Assembly: GCF_000330885.1 (NCBI RefSeq)
Contig: NC_020059.1
Span: forward strand, 857,001 to 921,000
Source of the DNA: Rhizobium tropici CIAT 899
GTDB taxonomy: Bacteria; Pseudomonadota; Alphaproteobacteria; Rhizobiales; Rhizobiaceae
Length of the DNA stretch: 64,000 bases
Reading direction: 5' to 3'
The notes under the pieces were generated by a model. That model was not told the origin of the DNA. It searched no databases and worked only from the letters and a program-made list of their open reading frames with translations. Position 1 is the stretch's first letter, and every line of letters starts with the position of its first letter. Of the stretch, positions 38,903 through 47,004 are shown piece after piece. Position numbers and translations under genes: made by a program.

Positions 38903-40333
38903 TCAGACCTTGAGGACCTTGCCCGGATTCATGATGCCTGCCGGGTCGAAGGCCGTCTTGATGCGTCGCATCAGGTCCATCTCGATATCGGAGCGGATGG
39001 AAGCCAACTCGTCGCGCTTCAGCTGGCCGATGCCATGCTCGGCGGAGATCGAGCCGCCATGCTGCAGCACAAGCCCGTGCACGATCTTGTTGATCTCGCG
39101 CCAACGACCGATGAACTCGGCCTTGTCGGCGCCGACCGGCTGCGAGATGTTGTAGTGGATATTGCCGTCGCCCATGTGGCCGAAGGCGCAGACGCGGGCG
39201 CCAGGCATGGCGGCGACAACGGCCGTTTCGGCTTCCGCCATGAATTGCGGAATCTGCGCCACCGGCACGGAAACGTCGTGCTTGATCGAACCGCCTTCCG
39301 GCTTCTGCGCGTCCGACATGCTCTCCCGCATATGCCAGATGGCCTTTTGTTGTGCTTCCGAGCTGGCGATGGTCGCATCCTGGATCAGACCGGCCTCATA
39401 GCCCTGTTCGAGCAGCGCCGTCATCATCCGCTCGGCTGTCTCGGCCGAATCGGAGGTGGAGATGTCGATCAGAACATACCAGGGATGCACCGTCTCCAGC
39501 GGATCGCGCACGCCCGGAATATGCCGCGTGGTGAATTCGACACCGATGCGCGGCATCAGCTCGAAGCCGGTCAGCGCCGTGCCGCAGAGGCTGGATGCAT
39601 TCTTGAACAGTGTCAGTGCGTCCTCGACCGATCGCAGGCCGGCAAAGGCGACCTGATGGCCGAGCGGTTGCGGAAAGAGCTTCAGTACAGCGCCGGTGAT
39701 GACACCGAGCGTGCCTTCTGCGCCGATGAAGAGATCGCGCAGGTCGTAGCCGGTATTGTCCTTCTTCAGGCGGCGCAGGCCGTTCCAGATCTCGCCGGTG
39801 GGCAGCACGACTTCAAGGCCGAGGCAGAGCTGGCGCATGTTGCCATAGGCAAGAACGGCCGTGCCGCCGGCGTTGGTGGAAAGATTGCCGGCGATACGGC
39901 AAGAGCCTTCCGAGCCGAGCGAAAGCGGGAACATGCGGCCATGCTCGGCTGCCGCCTTGTGGACATCAGCCAGGATGCAGCCGCCGTCAACGATCATCGT
40001 ATTGCCGACGGGATCGATATCGCGCACGCGGTTCATGCGTTCCAGCGACAGGATGATGTCCGAGCCGCCCTCGCGCGGCGTCTGCCCGCCAACAAGCCCG
40101 GTATTGCCCGTCTGGGGCACGATGGCCGTTCCGGTCTCGCTGGCAAGCTTGAGGATGGCCGAAACCTCTTCCAGCGAGCCGGGCTTCAGCAGCATGGGCG
40201 AAGCGCCATGATAGAGCCCACGGTTTTCCACCAGATGCGGCGCAATTTCCGTCGGGTCGCGCACGGCATGTTTTTCACCGACGATGCCGGCGAAGCGATC
40301 GAGAAGGTCGGAAGAGGTGGCGGAGCTGCTCAT
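38903..40333 (-). CDS. FAD-linked oxidoreductase (D-2-hydroxyacid dehydrogenase type)
   Basis: 476 aa in the VAO/PCMH flavoprotein family. The FAD-binding loops VPQTGNTGLVGGQTP and LGSEGSCRIAGNLSTNAGG are intact, and the C-terminal substrate region HMGDGNIHYNI, ISAEHGIG, FDPAGIMNPGK matches D-lactate/D-2-hydroxyglutarate dehydrogenases. Without a cysteine-rich iron-sulfur module it should use a flavin-only route. Exact substrate unresolved between lactate, 2-hydroxyglutarate and glycolate. It follows the sua5 gene by 30 bp on the same strand, so they are probably co-transcribed. Confidence 0.88.
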   Translation of the reverse strand: MSSSATSSDLLDRFAGIVGEKHAVRDPTEIAPHLVENRGLYHGASPMLLKPGSLEEVSAILKLASETGTAIVPQTGNTGLVGGQTPREGGSDIILSLERMNRVRDIDPVGNTMIVDGGCILADVHKAAAEHGRMFPLSLGSEGSCRIAGNLSTNAGGTAVLAYGNMRQLCLGLEVVLPTGEIWNGLRRLKKDNTGYDLRDLFIGAEGTLGVITGAVLKLFPQPLGHQVAFAGLRSVEDALTLFKNASSLCGTALTGFELMPRIGVEFTTRHIPGVRDPLETVHPWYVLIDISTSDSAETAERMMTALLEQGYEAGLIQDATIASSEAQQKAIWHMRESMSDAQKPEGGSIKHDVSVPVAQIPQFMAEAETAVVAAMPGARVCAFGHMGDGNIHYNISQPVGADKAEFIGRWREINKIVHGLVLQHGGSISAEHGIGQLKRDELASIRSDIEMDLMRRIKTAFDPAGIMNPGKVLKV

Positions 40334-40363
40334 GGCGTGTCCTTTGCCGAAAGATCAGGCGAT

Positions 40364-41338
40364 TTATTCTCTGGGAGCCGCTGCGCGGCGCAGCCGATCG
40401 TTGATGGCCTCGCCGAGGCCCTCGTCGGGAATATGCGAAAAGGCAATCGTTGTCGCGCCTGTGGCATCGGCGCGCTTCATGAAATCAAAGAGGTTTGCGG
40501 CGGCTTCCGAGAGATCGCCGCTCGCGCTCAGATCCAGCACGGCAACGGCGTTCTCGCTGCCGGGAATATCTGGCGCGCCGAAGCGAATCAGCGCCTCGCT
40601 TGCGGAAACCTCCGTGGCGTCGAGCCGCACCGCTGCTCCCGGCGCATAATGCGAAGCAAGCATGCCTGGCGCCTCGATGGCAGCGGAAGCCTTTTTCTTG
40701 CGCTTCAGTGCCTTGCCGGCCACCCGCTCGATCTCGCTTGCCGCGAGACCGCCCGGTCGCAGCAGGCGCATCTCGCCATCCTCGACCTTGACGATCGTCG
40801 ACTCCACGCCGACGACCGATGATCCGGCGTCGAGAATAAGAGTAATCCGCTCCCCCAGGTCGTCGTTCACGTGATCAGCATTGGTGGCGCTGATCTTTCC
40901 CGAGGTATTGGCGCTCGGTGCGGCAAGCGGCCGGTCAAAGACGCGGATCAGCTCGCCGGCAAAGCCCTGCGGCACGCGGATGCCGACCGTGTCGAGGCCG
41001 GCGGTTGCCAGCGGATGGATGCCGCTATCAGGCTTGAGCGGCAGAACCAGCGTCAACGGGCCGGGCCAGAAGGCTTCCGCGAGCTTGCGCGAGATCGGGT
41101 CGAAGATGGCATAGCGCTCCGCCATGGCAAGATCGCTCATATGGCAGATCAGCGGATTGAAGCGTGGCCGCCCCTTCGTCTCGTAGATCCGGGTAATGGC
41201 TGTGGGATTGGTGGCATCGGCGGCAAGGCCGTAGACCGTCTCTGTCGGCAGCCCGATCGGCAGGCCCTGGGCAAGCGTCGCCGTTGCAACCTCTATAGCG
41301 GTTTGCGGATGTTCGAGAATGTTTATGTGTCGTGCCAT
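40364..41338 (-). CDS. L-threonylcarbamoyladenylate synthase, Sua5 type
   Basis: 324 aa; makes threonylcarbamoyl-AMP for the universal t6A37 tRNA modification. The YrdC domain has GLPTETVYGLAADA, KGRPRFNPL, RVPQ and APSANTSGKISAT, followed by a Sua5 C-terminal domain (about 200-324). The linker ASAAIEAPGMLASHYAPGA is the known Sua5 connection. Length fits the two-domain Sua5 class rather than short TsaC. It is the first gene of a two-gene transcript with the FAD oxidoreductase. Confidence 0.93.
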   Translation of the reverse strand: MARHINILEHPQTAIEVATATLAQGLPIGLPTETVYGLAADATNPTAITRIYETKGRPRFNPLICHMSDLAMAERYAIFDPISRKLAEAFWPGPLTLVLPLKPDSGIHPLATAGLDTVGIRVPQGFAGELIRVFDRPLAAPSANTSGKISATNADHVNDDLGERITLILDAGSSVVGVESTIVKVEDGEMRLLRPGGLAASEIERVAGKALKRKKKASAAIEAPGMLASHYAPGAAVRLDATEVSASEALIRFGAPDIPGSENAVAVLDLSASGDLSEAAANLFDFMKRADATGATTIAFSHIPDEGLGEAINDRLRRAAAPRE

Positions 41339-41396
41339 GGCCTGCCTGCTTGCAGTTCAGGCCGTTCTTATGCTCTTCGAGTTTTTGGATCAATCG

Positions 41397-42014
41397 TCAA
41401 AGCTGGCGAATGATGTCGCGAAGCTGCTCGTTGCGGGCGCCGAGCAGGAGAACGTTGCGGATGGCGATCTGCGGATCGTGGGTGTGGAACAGCACGCCGT
41501 TGCCTCTGACATCGCGATTGATCGTCAGCTTCTTGTCTTCCGCTTGCCTGTCCGGACGGATGGCCACGGCGAAATACATCCGCGAATATTTGAGGCTGAT
41601 GTCCTCGAAGAAGTTCTCTTCCTGGCCGATGCGGGCAAAGAAATTGGCGATGTAGAAAGCCCAGTTCACGTCTTCATAATGCGCGAACTGCGTCCGCGCC
41701 GCGGTAACGTGGCAATAGCCGAGATGTGGCGTGTCCTTCAGCGTGTGATGAAAGATGAGCTTCGGGAAGCGGATGGACCTATGGAAATTGTTGAGCCGAT
41801 CGTGGGTCTTCTCGCCGGCGTCCCTGAGCTTCAGCGCCGTGTGTTCGGCCACCTGTTCGTGGGTGAGATATTCCCGCTCTTCCGCCAGCCAATGCGGCCT
41901 GTTGCGGTTGATGCGGCCGGTGCGCAGGAATTCGGTGTACCCCGTCGTCGATACCGGCTGCGCCGGTTCGGGCTCGGCGGGCTTCCCAGCGTCGAAATAT
42001 CTGAGTTTGGCCAT
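41397..42014 (-). CDS. Conserved hypothetical protein
   Basis: 205 aa, no recognised domain; homologues in rhizobia are, as far as I recall, annotated as hypothetical. Features seen: Pro/Glu-rich N-terminus (AGKPAEPEPAQPV), a THEQVAEHTALKLRD helix, HLGYCHVTAARTQFAHYEDVNW (conserved His/Cys/Tyr), MYFAVAIRPDRQAED and a VRGNGVLFHTHDPQ segment. No signal peptide or membrane segment. It lies 58 bp upstream of the sua5 gene on the same strand; this gap and orientation leave open whether it is in the same operon. Confidence 0.7.
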   Translation of the reverse strand: MAKLRYFDAGKPAEPEPAQPVSTTGYTEFLRTGRINRNRPHWLAEEREYLTHEQVAEHTALKLRDAGEKTHDRLNNFHRSIRFPKLIFHHTLKDTPHLGYCHVTAARTQFAHYEDVNWAFYIANFFARIGQEENFFEDISLKYSRMYFAVAIRPDRQAEDKKLTINRDVRGNGVLFHTHDPQIAIRNVLLLGARNEQLRDIIRQL

Positions 42015-42377
42015 GCCGGATCTCGCTATAAAACTCTTTGGGTGACATGATGGATCACGGAGCTTGAGCCGAGCTTGATCGTGCCGGATTGAAGGCGCCC
42101 CGATAGCGGCTCCGTTGGCGCTTTCTGCCGCCCATTATTTGCCTGATTGCCGGCCGTTCGCTGACCTGTCGCAATCAGGATAAAGCGTCATTGGTGGAAT
42201 GGATATGCGATGCTTTGACCATCTCCGATGCAGACGCCCAAGCAATTGAATTACCTGTCAATATTCTCACGCCATGCAACCGTCCTATCGTCCTGTTTCA
42301 CCTGTCGTCAAATTCGAAGCCGATGTCGCATTGCAGCGCAGCGGCAGACGCGGCCGAGAGCTATGATGATATCAATC
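42015..42377. other. Leader region upstream of the B12 riboswitch, no gene
   Basis: 360 bp between the divergent hypothetical gene and the aptamer, expected to hold the gbcAB promoter. The frame open from 42191 into gbcA spans the riboswitch and is not a real protein. No clear sigma-70 hexamers or second operator were identified. Confidence 0.5.
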
Positions 42378-42552
42378 TCAAGGTGCCGTCTGCTAGGGAG
42401 ACGGAGAATTGGGAAGCCGGTCAAAATCCGGCGCTGCCCCCGCAACGGTGGTGGAGTGAGGCATGGCGGATAAAGCCACTGGGCCGATCGGCCTGGGAAG
42501 GTGCCATGGGGTCCTGGCAACAGGGCCGCTCCAGAGCCCGGAAACCAGCCTT
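42378..42552 (+). promoter_or_regulatory. Cobalamin (B12) riboswitch upstream of gbcAB
   Basis: All core blocks of the cobalamin aptamer are present in order: AAGGTGCCGTCTGC (42379), GAGAATTGGGAAGCCGGT (42404-42421), AATCCGG (42425) then GCTGCCCCCGCAACGG (42433-42448), AGCCACTGGG (42475), CTGGGAAGG (42493) and the B12 box AGCCCGGAAACCAGCC (42535-42550). The adjacent downstream part (42575-42618, GGGCGGTCGGGG ... GTCCCCAACGGCC) could form the expression platform; its mechanism is not clear from sequence. It ends about 115 bp before the gbcA start. B12 riboswitches generally repress when cobalamin is bound, so gbcAB should be on when B12 is scarce. Confidence 0.9.
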
Positions 42553-42664
42553 GGGCACATATGGTTTACTGACCGCGGCGGGCGGTCGGGGCATTGCTTT
42601 CGGCCGTCCCCAACGGCCTTGCATGTCCTCTGCTCGTCTTCCGGTATTGCGCAAGGATAGGCAA

Positions 42665-43909
42665 ATGGATATCGGCAGCAAAGTTCTGCGGCAATTGAAG
42701 AACCACCGGACGGGTTTGAGCCTGGAGCAACCCTTCTACACCGATCCGGATTACTTCAAGCTCGACATGGAGACGATCTACTATCGCGACTGGCTGTTCA
42801 TAGGCCATGATTGCGAAGTGCCGCGTGCGGGCAATTACTTCACCGTCCAGATCGGCGATTATCCCGTCGTCATCGTCCGTGGCCGCGATCAGGTCATCCG
42901 CGCCTTCCACAATAGCTGCCGCCACCGCGGCTCGCGCGTCTGCACGACCGAGCGCGGATCGTCGGCAAAGCTCGTCTGCCCCTATCACCAATGGACCTAC
43001 GAACTTGACGGCTCGCTGCTTTTTGCCCGTCAGATGGCCGAGGATTTCGACAAGAGCCAGCATTCGCTGAAGCCGGTTCACTGCGAAAGTGTCGCTGGCT
43101 ACATCTTCATCTGCCTCGCGCAGAACGCTCCCGATTTCGCACCCGTTCGCGCCACGATCGAGCCCTACATGGCCCCGCACCGTATCAGCGAAGCCAAGGT
43201 CGCCTTCCAGAGCACCATTATCGAAAAGGGCAACTGGAAGCTGGTCTGGGAAAACAACCGCGAATGCTACCATTGCGCGGCCAATCACCCCGAACTCTGC
43301 CGCACCTTCCCGGAAGCTCCGACGGTGACCGGCGTGCAGGGCGCGATGAGCGATCCCGTCATCACCGAGCACTGGGCACGCTGCGAAGCCGCCGGCCTGC
43401 CGAGCGAATTCAAGATCTCTCCTGACGGACAGTTCCGCACCGCCCGCATGCCGCTGATCGAAGGTGCCGAGAGCTACACCATGTCCGGGCAGAATGCCGT
43501 CAGGCGGCCGCTCTCGCCCGACGTGACGATCAACGGCATCGGCACCATGCTGCTCTTCCACTATCCGACGACATGGAACCACATGCTCGGTGACCACGCG
43601 ATCTCCTTCCGCGTCCTGCCGATCAGCGCCGAGGAAACCGCCGTCACCACGAAGTGGCTCGTTCACAAGGATGCGGTCGAAGGTGTCGACTACAATCTGG
43701 AAGAGCTGACCCACGTCTGGACCGAAACCAACGATCAGGATCGCCGCATCGTCGAGGAAAATGCCTTCGGCATCCGCTCGCCGGCCTATGAGCCCGGTCC
43801 CTATTCGGAAATCCATGAAGGCGGCGTCATGCAGTTCGTCGAATGGTACACGACTTTCATGATCAACCGGCTGCAAGGCGACCAGGCCAAGCTGTCGGCG
43901 GTAGCCTGA
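42665..43909 (+). CDS. gbcA: Glycine betaine demethylase, Rieske oxygenase subunit
   Basis: 414 aa. The Rieske cluster motif is C85-x-H87 ... C105-x2-H108 (NSCRHRG, CPYHQW), and the mononuclear iron histidines are in NNRECYHCAANHPEL (about His 203 and 208). The long WLVHKDAVEGVDY...TNDQDRRIVEENAFGI block near the end matches GbcA, which removes one methyl of glycine betaine as formaldehyde to give dimethylglycine. AAGGATAGG precedes the ATG. The related stachydrine demethylase is an alternative, but the similarity recalled is closest to GbcA. It is directly under the B12 riboswitch and 2 bp before gbcB. Confidence 0.88.
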   Translation: MDIGSKVLRQLKNHRTGLSLEQPFYTDPDYFKLDMETIYYRDWLFIGHDCEVPRAGNYFTVQIGDYPVVIVRGRDQVIRAFHNSCRHRGSRVCTTERGSSAKLVCPYHQWTYELDGSLLFARQMAEDFDKSQHSLKPVHCESVAGYIFICLAQNAPDFAPVRATIEPYMAPHRISEAKVAFQSTIIEKGNWKLVWENNRECYHCAANHPELCRTFPEAPTVTGVQGAMSDPVITEHWARCEAAGLPSEFKISPDGQFRTARMPLIEGAESYTMSGQNAVRRPLSPDVTINGIGTMLLFHYPTTWNHMLGDHAISFRVLPISAEETAVTTKWLVHKDAVEGVDYNLEELTHVWTETNDQDRRIVEENAFGIRSPAYEPGPYSEIHEGGVMQFVEWYTTFMINRLQGDQAKLSAVA

Positions 43910-43911
43910 GT

Positions 43912-45000
43912 ATGAACATGACCGTCTCCCTTCCGCATCGTCACCTCGACCAGATGCAGCCCTGGAACGACAGGCAGCATCTGCTTGAATGTCTCTCGGT
44001 TACGCCCGAAGCGCCCGATGTGATGACCTTCACCTTCGGGTCCGACAAGGACAACTGGTTCCGCTATCTGCCGGGGCAGTTCGTGACGCTGGAGCTGCCG
44101 ACGGCTCCGGAGCCGGTCATGCGCACCTATACTCTGTCGTCCACGCCGTCGCGGCCCTTCTCGGTCGCCGTGACGGTGAAGGCGCAGAAAGACAGCATCG
44201 GCACGCGCTGGATGTTCGAGAACCTGAAGCCGGGCATGCGCATCAAGGCTTTCGGCCCGCTTGGCGATTTCAGCCACATCCGTCATCCGGGCGAGAAATA
44301 TCTCTTCGTCTCGGCCGGCTCCGGCATCACGCCGATGATGTCGATGACGCGGTATATGTCGGACATAGCACCACTGTCTGACATTACTTTCGTCAATTGC
44401 TCGCGCAGCCCGACGGACATCATCTTCCGCTCCGAGCTCGAATATCTCGCCCGCTTCATGCCGAACCTCGATCTCGGCTTCATCGTCGAAGGCTGCGGCC
44501 GCACCGATCTCTGGTCGGGGCTGAAGGGCCGCATCGACAAGGCGAAGATCGGCCTGCTGGCGCCCGATTTCATGGATCGCACCATCTTCTGCTGCGGCCC
44601 GGAAGTCTTCATGGATGCCGTGCGCTCGATGCTCGAAGCGCATGGCTTCGACATGTCGCGCTACCATCAGGAAAGCTTCCAGCCGGCCAATGCGGCGACA
44701 CCGCTTGCGGAAGTCTCCGACGATGCTTCCGGCGAGGCGGCGACCACGATCCGCTTCACGATGGCGGGCAAGGATGTGGCCTGTGCTGCGGGCCAGACCG
44801 TGCTTCAGGCGGCGCGGGGCGCCGGCGTGCGCATCGGTGCGGCCTGCGAATCCGGCCTCTGCGGCACATGCCGGGTCTTGAAGCTTTCGGGCGAAGTCGA
44901 GATGAGCCACAATGGCGGCATCCTCGATGACGAGATCGACGAGGGTTACATCCTCGCCTGCTGCTCGCGCCCGAAGACGGATGTGCAGATCGAGGCCTAG
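43912..45000 (+). CDS. gbcB: Glycine betaine demethylase, ferredoxin reductase subunit
   Basis: 362 aa. Order of domains: FAD-binding region with RTYTLSSTPS (about 80-90), NAD-binding region (YLFVSAGSGITPMMSM, then FCCGPEVFMDAV), and a C-terminal plant-type 2Fe-2S ferredoxin with CESGLCGTCRVL and LACCSRP. It passes electrons from NAD(P)H to the Rieske oxygenase. The ATG begins 2 bp after the gbcA stop, so the pair forms one riboswitch-controlled operon. Its TAG stop lies in the palindromic element that follows. Confidence 0.9.
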   Translation: MNMTVSLPHRHLDQMQPWNDRQHLLECLSVTPEAPDVMTFTFGSDKDNWFRYLPGQFVTLELPTAPEPVMRTYTLSSTPSRPFSVAVTVKAQKDSIGTRWMFENLKPGMRIKAFGPLGDFSHIRHPGEKYLFVSAGSGITPMMSMTRYMSDIAPLSDITFVNCSRSPTDIIFRSELEYLARFMPNLDLGFIVEGCGRTDLWSGLKGRIDKAKIGLLAPDFMDRTIFCCGPEVFMDAVRSMLEAHGFDMSRYHQESFQPANAATPLAEVSDDASGEAATTIRFTMAGKDVACAAGQTVLQAARGAGVRIGAACESGLCGTCRVLKLSGEVEMSHNGGILDDEIDEGYILACCSRPKTDVQIEA

Positions 45001-45113
45001 AGCCGGATGATTTTAGGTCTATTCGACCTAAAATCTGAATCCGCTCCAGCATCAAAGAAGTAGAGCGTGATGTCGTCCGAAAACCGCCCACACTTTTTGG
45101 CATCACGCTCTAG
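44997..45113. repeat. RIME-like palindromic mosaic element (copy 2, B-type)
   Basis: About 117 bp bounded by CTAG motifs. It has a 9-bp perfect palindrome (TTTTAGGTC TATTC GACCTAAAA) and a second hairpin GAGCGTGATG ... CATCACGCTC around CGTCCGAAAACCGCCC. The same unit recurs at 50066-50182 with about 90 percent identity by eye. The element supplies the TAG stop of gbcB (44998-45000) and the stop of the convergent GH25 gene (45110-45112). Confidence 0.85.
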
Positions 45114-46120
45114 AAATCCTGGTAATTCAGCTCATTGATCTCGACCGGCTTGGTTTGCGGGGTCGAGGCCGTGACGACGGGGTCGACCTCGAGCATGAGG
45201 GAAACGAGCATCTGCCGCGGCCCGCTGCACATCTGTGCGAGCGCGATCGTCAGGTCCGGCGCGGGCAGCGGTTTCGCCGGCAGGAGATCGCCCTGCGGCC
45301 AGATCCCAGCGAGCTGAACCTTCGTCATCGGCACGACGTTGACATCGATATCGGTAAGCGTGCCCGGGACCCGATAGGGGCAGCTTTTCTCCGAACAATT
45401 GTCCGACGAAGCAAACTGCCAGATGGCATAATTGTCCCAGTTGCCGAGTGGGAAAGTGCCTTTGACATCAGGCTTGTAGCGCGCATACCACAAGGGCAGC
45501 CGCGACAGCAGCGGATAGATGCCCCGGTGATCGGCGATATAACGCGCCGTGTTGTGATTGACGTAGAGAATGGGATAACGCCCGGTTCTGACCTTGATGT
45601 GGGCGACATAGATCTGCGCATCGTCGAGCGACATGAATTGCGTCGCATCCATGCCGTCAATATCGAGCACCATCAGCTCATCGGGTTGCGGATCGGCATA
45701 ATCGAGAAAATGATTGGCCTGGTCGGTCGGATTGCCGGGCCGTCCCAGATGATAGGCGCCCCATAACAGGCCATTCGTCTTCGCCAGCATGCGGCGTGTT
45801 TGAAACAGCTCGCGGCTGACGGCGTATTTGCGCCACATCGTCCTGCAATGGGCCACCGTATCGCCGCCATGGTCGCCGGTGCAACTGAAGCTTTCAGGAA
45901 GTCCGTCGGACGCCTTTGAGATGAAGCCGGCAATCCGCTTGTCCTGAAGGAATGCAGTCCAGTCGATGGTGTTCAGCTCGTAAGCATCGACAATCAGGGC
46001 GTTTTTCGGGTCGCCCCAGGGCTGGCTTTCACCGGCCGAAGCCTTGGAGACCGGCCCCATCAGGGCCAGGATCGTCAGCAAGCTGTAAATGAGGAGGTTA
46101 CTCTTTCGGTATCCTTTCAT
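45110..46120 (-). CDS. Secreted GH25-like (lysozyme family) protein
   Basis: 336 aa with a signal peptide (NLLIYSLLTILALMGPVSKASAG). The GH25 TIM-barrel is recognisable: ALIVDAYELNTIDWTAF at 41-57, GLLWGAYHLGRPGNP near 118, YPILYVNHNT, LPLWYARYK and WDNYAIWQF. The usual catalytic D-x-E is D153-I-D155 here (MVLDIDGMD), so the glutamate is replaced by aspartate, and activity is doubtful or altered. The C-terminal 80 residues are extra. It could cut or bind peptidoglycan. The stop codon lies in the adjacent repeat. Confidence 0.82.
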   Translation of the reverse strand: MKGYRKSNLLIYSLLTILALMGPVSKASAGESQPWGDPKNALIVDAYELNTIDWTAFLQDKRIAGFISKASDGLPESFSCTGDHGGDTVAHCRTMWRKYAVSRELFQTRRMLAKTNGLLWGAYHLGRPGNPTDQANHFLDYADPQPDELMVLDIDGMDATQFMSLDDAQIYVAHIKVRTGRYPILYVNHNTARYIADHRGIYPLLSRLPLWYARYKPDVKGTFPLGNWDNYAIWQFASSDNCSEKSCPYRVPGTLTDIDVNVVPMTKVQLAGIWPQGDLLPAKPLPAPDLTIALAQMCSGPRQMLVSLMLEVDPVVTASTPQTKPVEINELNYQDF

Positions 46121-46359
46121 GAAATAATAGTAAGGATTGCTGGTTAATCTCGGGTTAAGAAAGCAATCACTATAAATTCATCGTGGAGCCCCTCGTAACT
46201 CCTTAAATCGGTAGGGATTTGAGGAACTAAATAACGCGCTGCCGCGTTTCTTGTCGTCTATTCGGATATACGACGAAAGGCAGCGAAACCTTGCTCGGGA
46301 AGCATTCCCGACATGAAACGCCTACAGGCTTGAGCAGCAAGCCGAACCAGGGAATGGAG

Positions 46360-46836
46360 ATGAAAATGCTTGGTTTCCGTGCAAAAATCGCGACTGCCGC
46401 CTTGACTGCTGCCGTCGCCCTGACGAGCTTCACACCGTCTTTCGCCATGCAGATGCCCGCCGCACCGGTCGTAAAACAGTCCGCGCCCACCCAGGCCGCG
46501 CCTGATAATGTCGAACAGGTACAGTGGCGTCACGGTGGTTACTATCGCCGCGGCTGGTATGGCGGCTACCGCGGTTATCGCGGCGGCTATCGTCATGGCT
46601 ATCGCTATCATGACGGCTATTGGTTCCCGCTGGCTGCCTTCGGCGCCGGCGCATTGATTGGCGGCGCAATCGCCAGCCAGCCGCGCTATTACGAGCCGGC
46701 TCCGGCCCCGAGCGCGGGCATCAATCCGCGTCATGTCGAATGGTGCGAGGGACGCTATCGTTCCTACCGCGCTTACGACAATACGTTCCAGCCGAACTCC
46801 GGCCCGCGCCGTCAGTGCTACTCGCCGTATTTCTAA
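46360..46836 (+). CDS. BA14K family protein
   Basis: 158 aa. Signal peptide ([22 protein letters not shown]), a Tyr/Gly/Arg-rich low-complexity region ([22 protein letters not shown]), a hydrophobic [18 protein letters not shown] segment, and the C-terminal BA14K motif [19 protein letters not shown]...RRQCYSPYF with two conserved cysteines. BA14K proteins are surface antigens in Brucella and relatives; lectin-like binding has been reported. Three closely spaced ATGs (46354, 46360, 46366) cannot be separated with certainty. Confidence 0.9.
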   Translation: MKMLGFRAKIATAALTAAVALTSFTPSFAMQMPAAPVVKQSAPTQAAPDNVEQVQWRHGGYYRRGWYGGYRGYRGGYRHGYRYHDGYWFPLAAFGAGALIGGAIASQPRYYEPAPAPSAGINPRHVEWCEGRYRSYRAYDNTFQPNSGPRRQCYSPYF

Positions 46837-46933
46837 AGCGGTTCAGTTTTTCACGGAATCTCTGAACCGCTCCAGCTCTTTTCACGCAATTCCGGACGGA
46901 AAACAGCTGCGCACTTTTCCTGGAATTGCTCTA
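46837..46933. repeat. RIME-like palindromic mosaic element (copy 3)
   Basis: About 97 bp after the BA14K gene. The left part is a hairpin AGCGGTTCAG ... CTGAACCGCT; the right part (TTTTCACGCAATTCCGGACGG, AAAACAGC, CACTTTTCCTGGAATTGCTCTA) matches the right halves of the copies at 4599 and 57630. A mosaic of shared modules, without coding capacity. Confidence 0.75.
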
Positions 46934-47004
46934 AGCGGCGCTTTCAGAATTGCCAATGCCAGCCGTCCGGTTTCCCGCCGGGCGGCTTTTTGCATGGTTC
47001 GACG

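Noticed and set aside
38693..40822. 709-codon plus-strand open frame antisense to the FAD oxidoreductase and sua5
   Set aside because: It is rich in Arg/His/Gly, has no recognisable domain and lies opposite two clear enzymes; typical shadow frame of GC-rich DNA.
42191..42664. Long N-terminal extension of gbcA
   Set aside because: The extension is translated riboswitch sequence, has no family similarity, and a ribosome site precedes the ATG at 42665.
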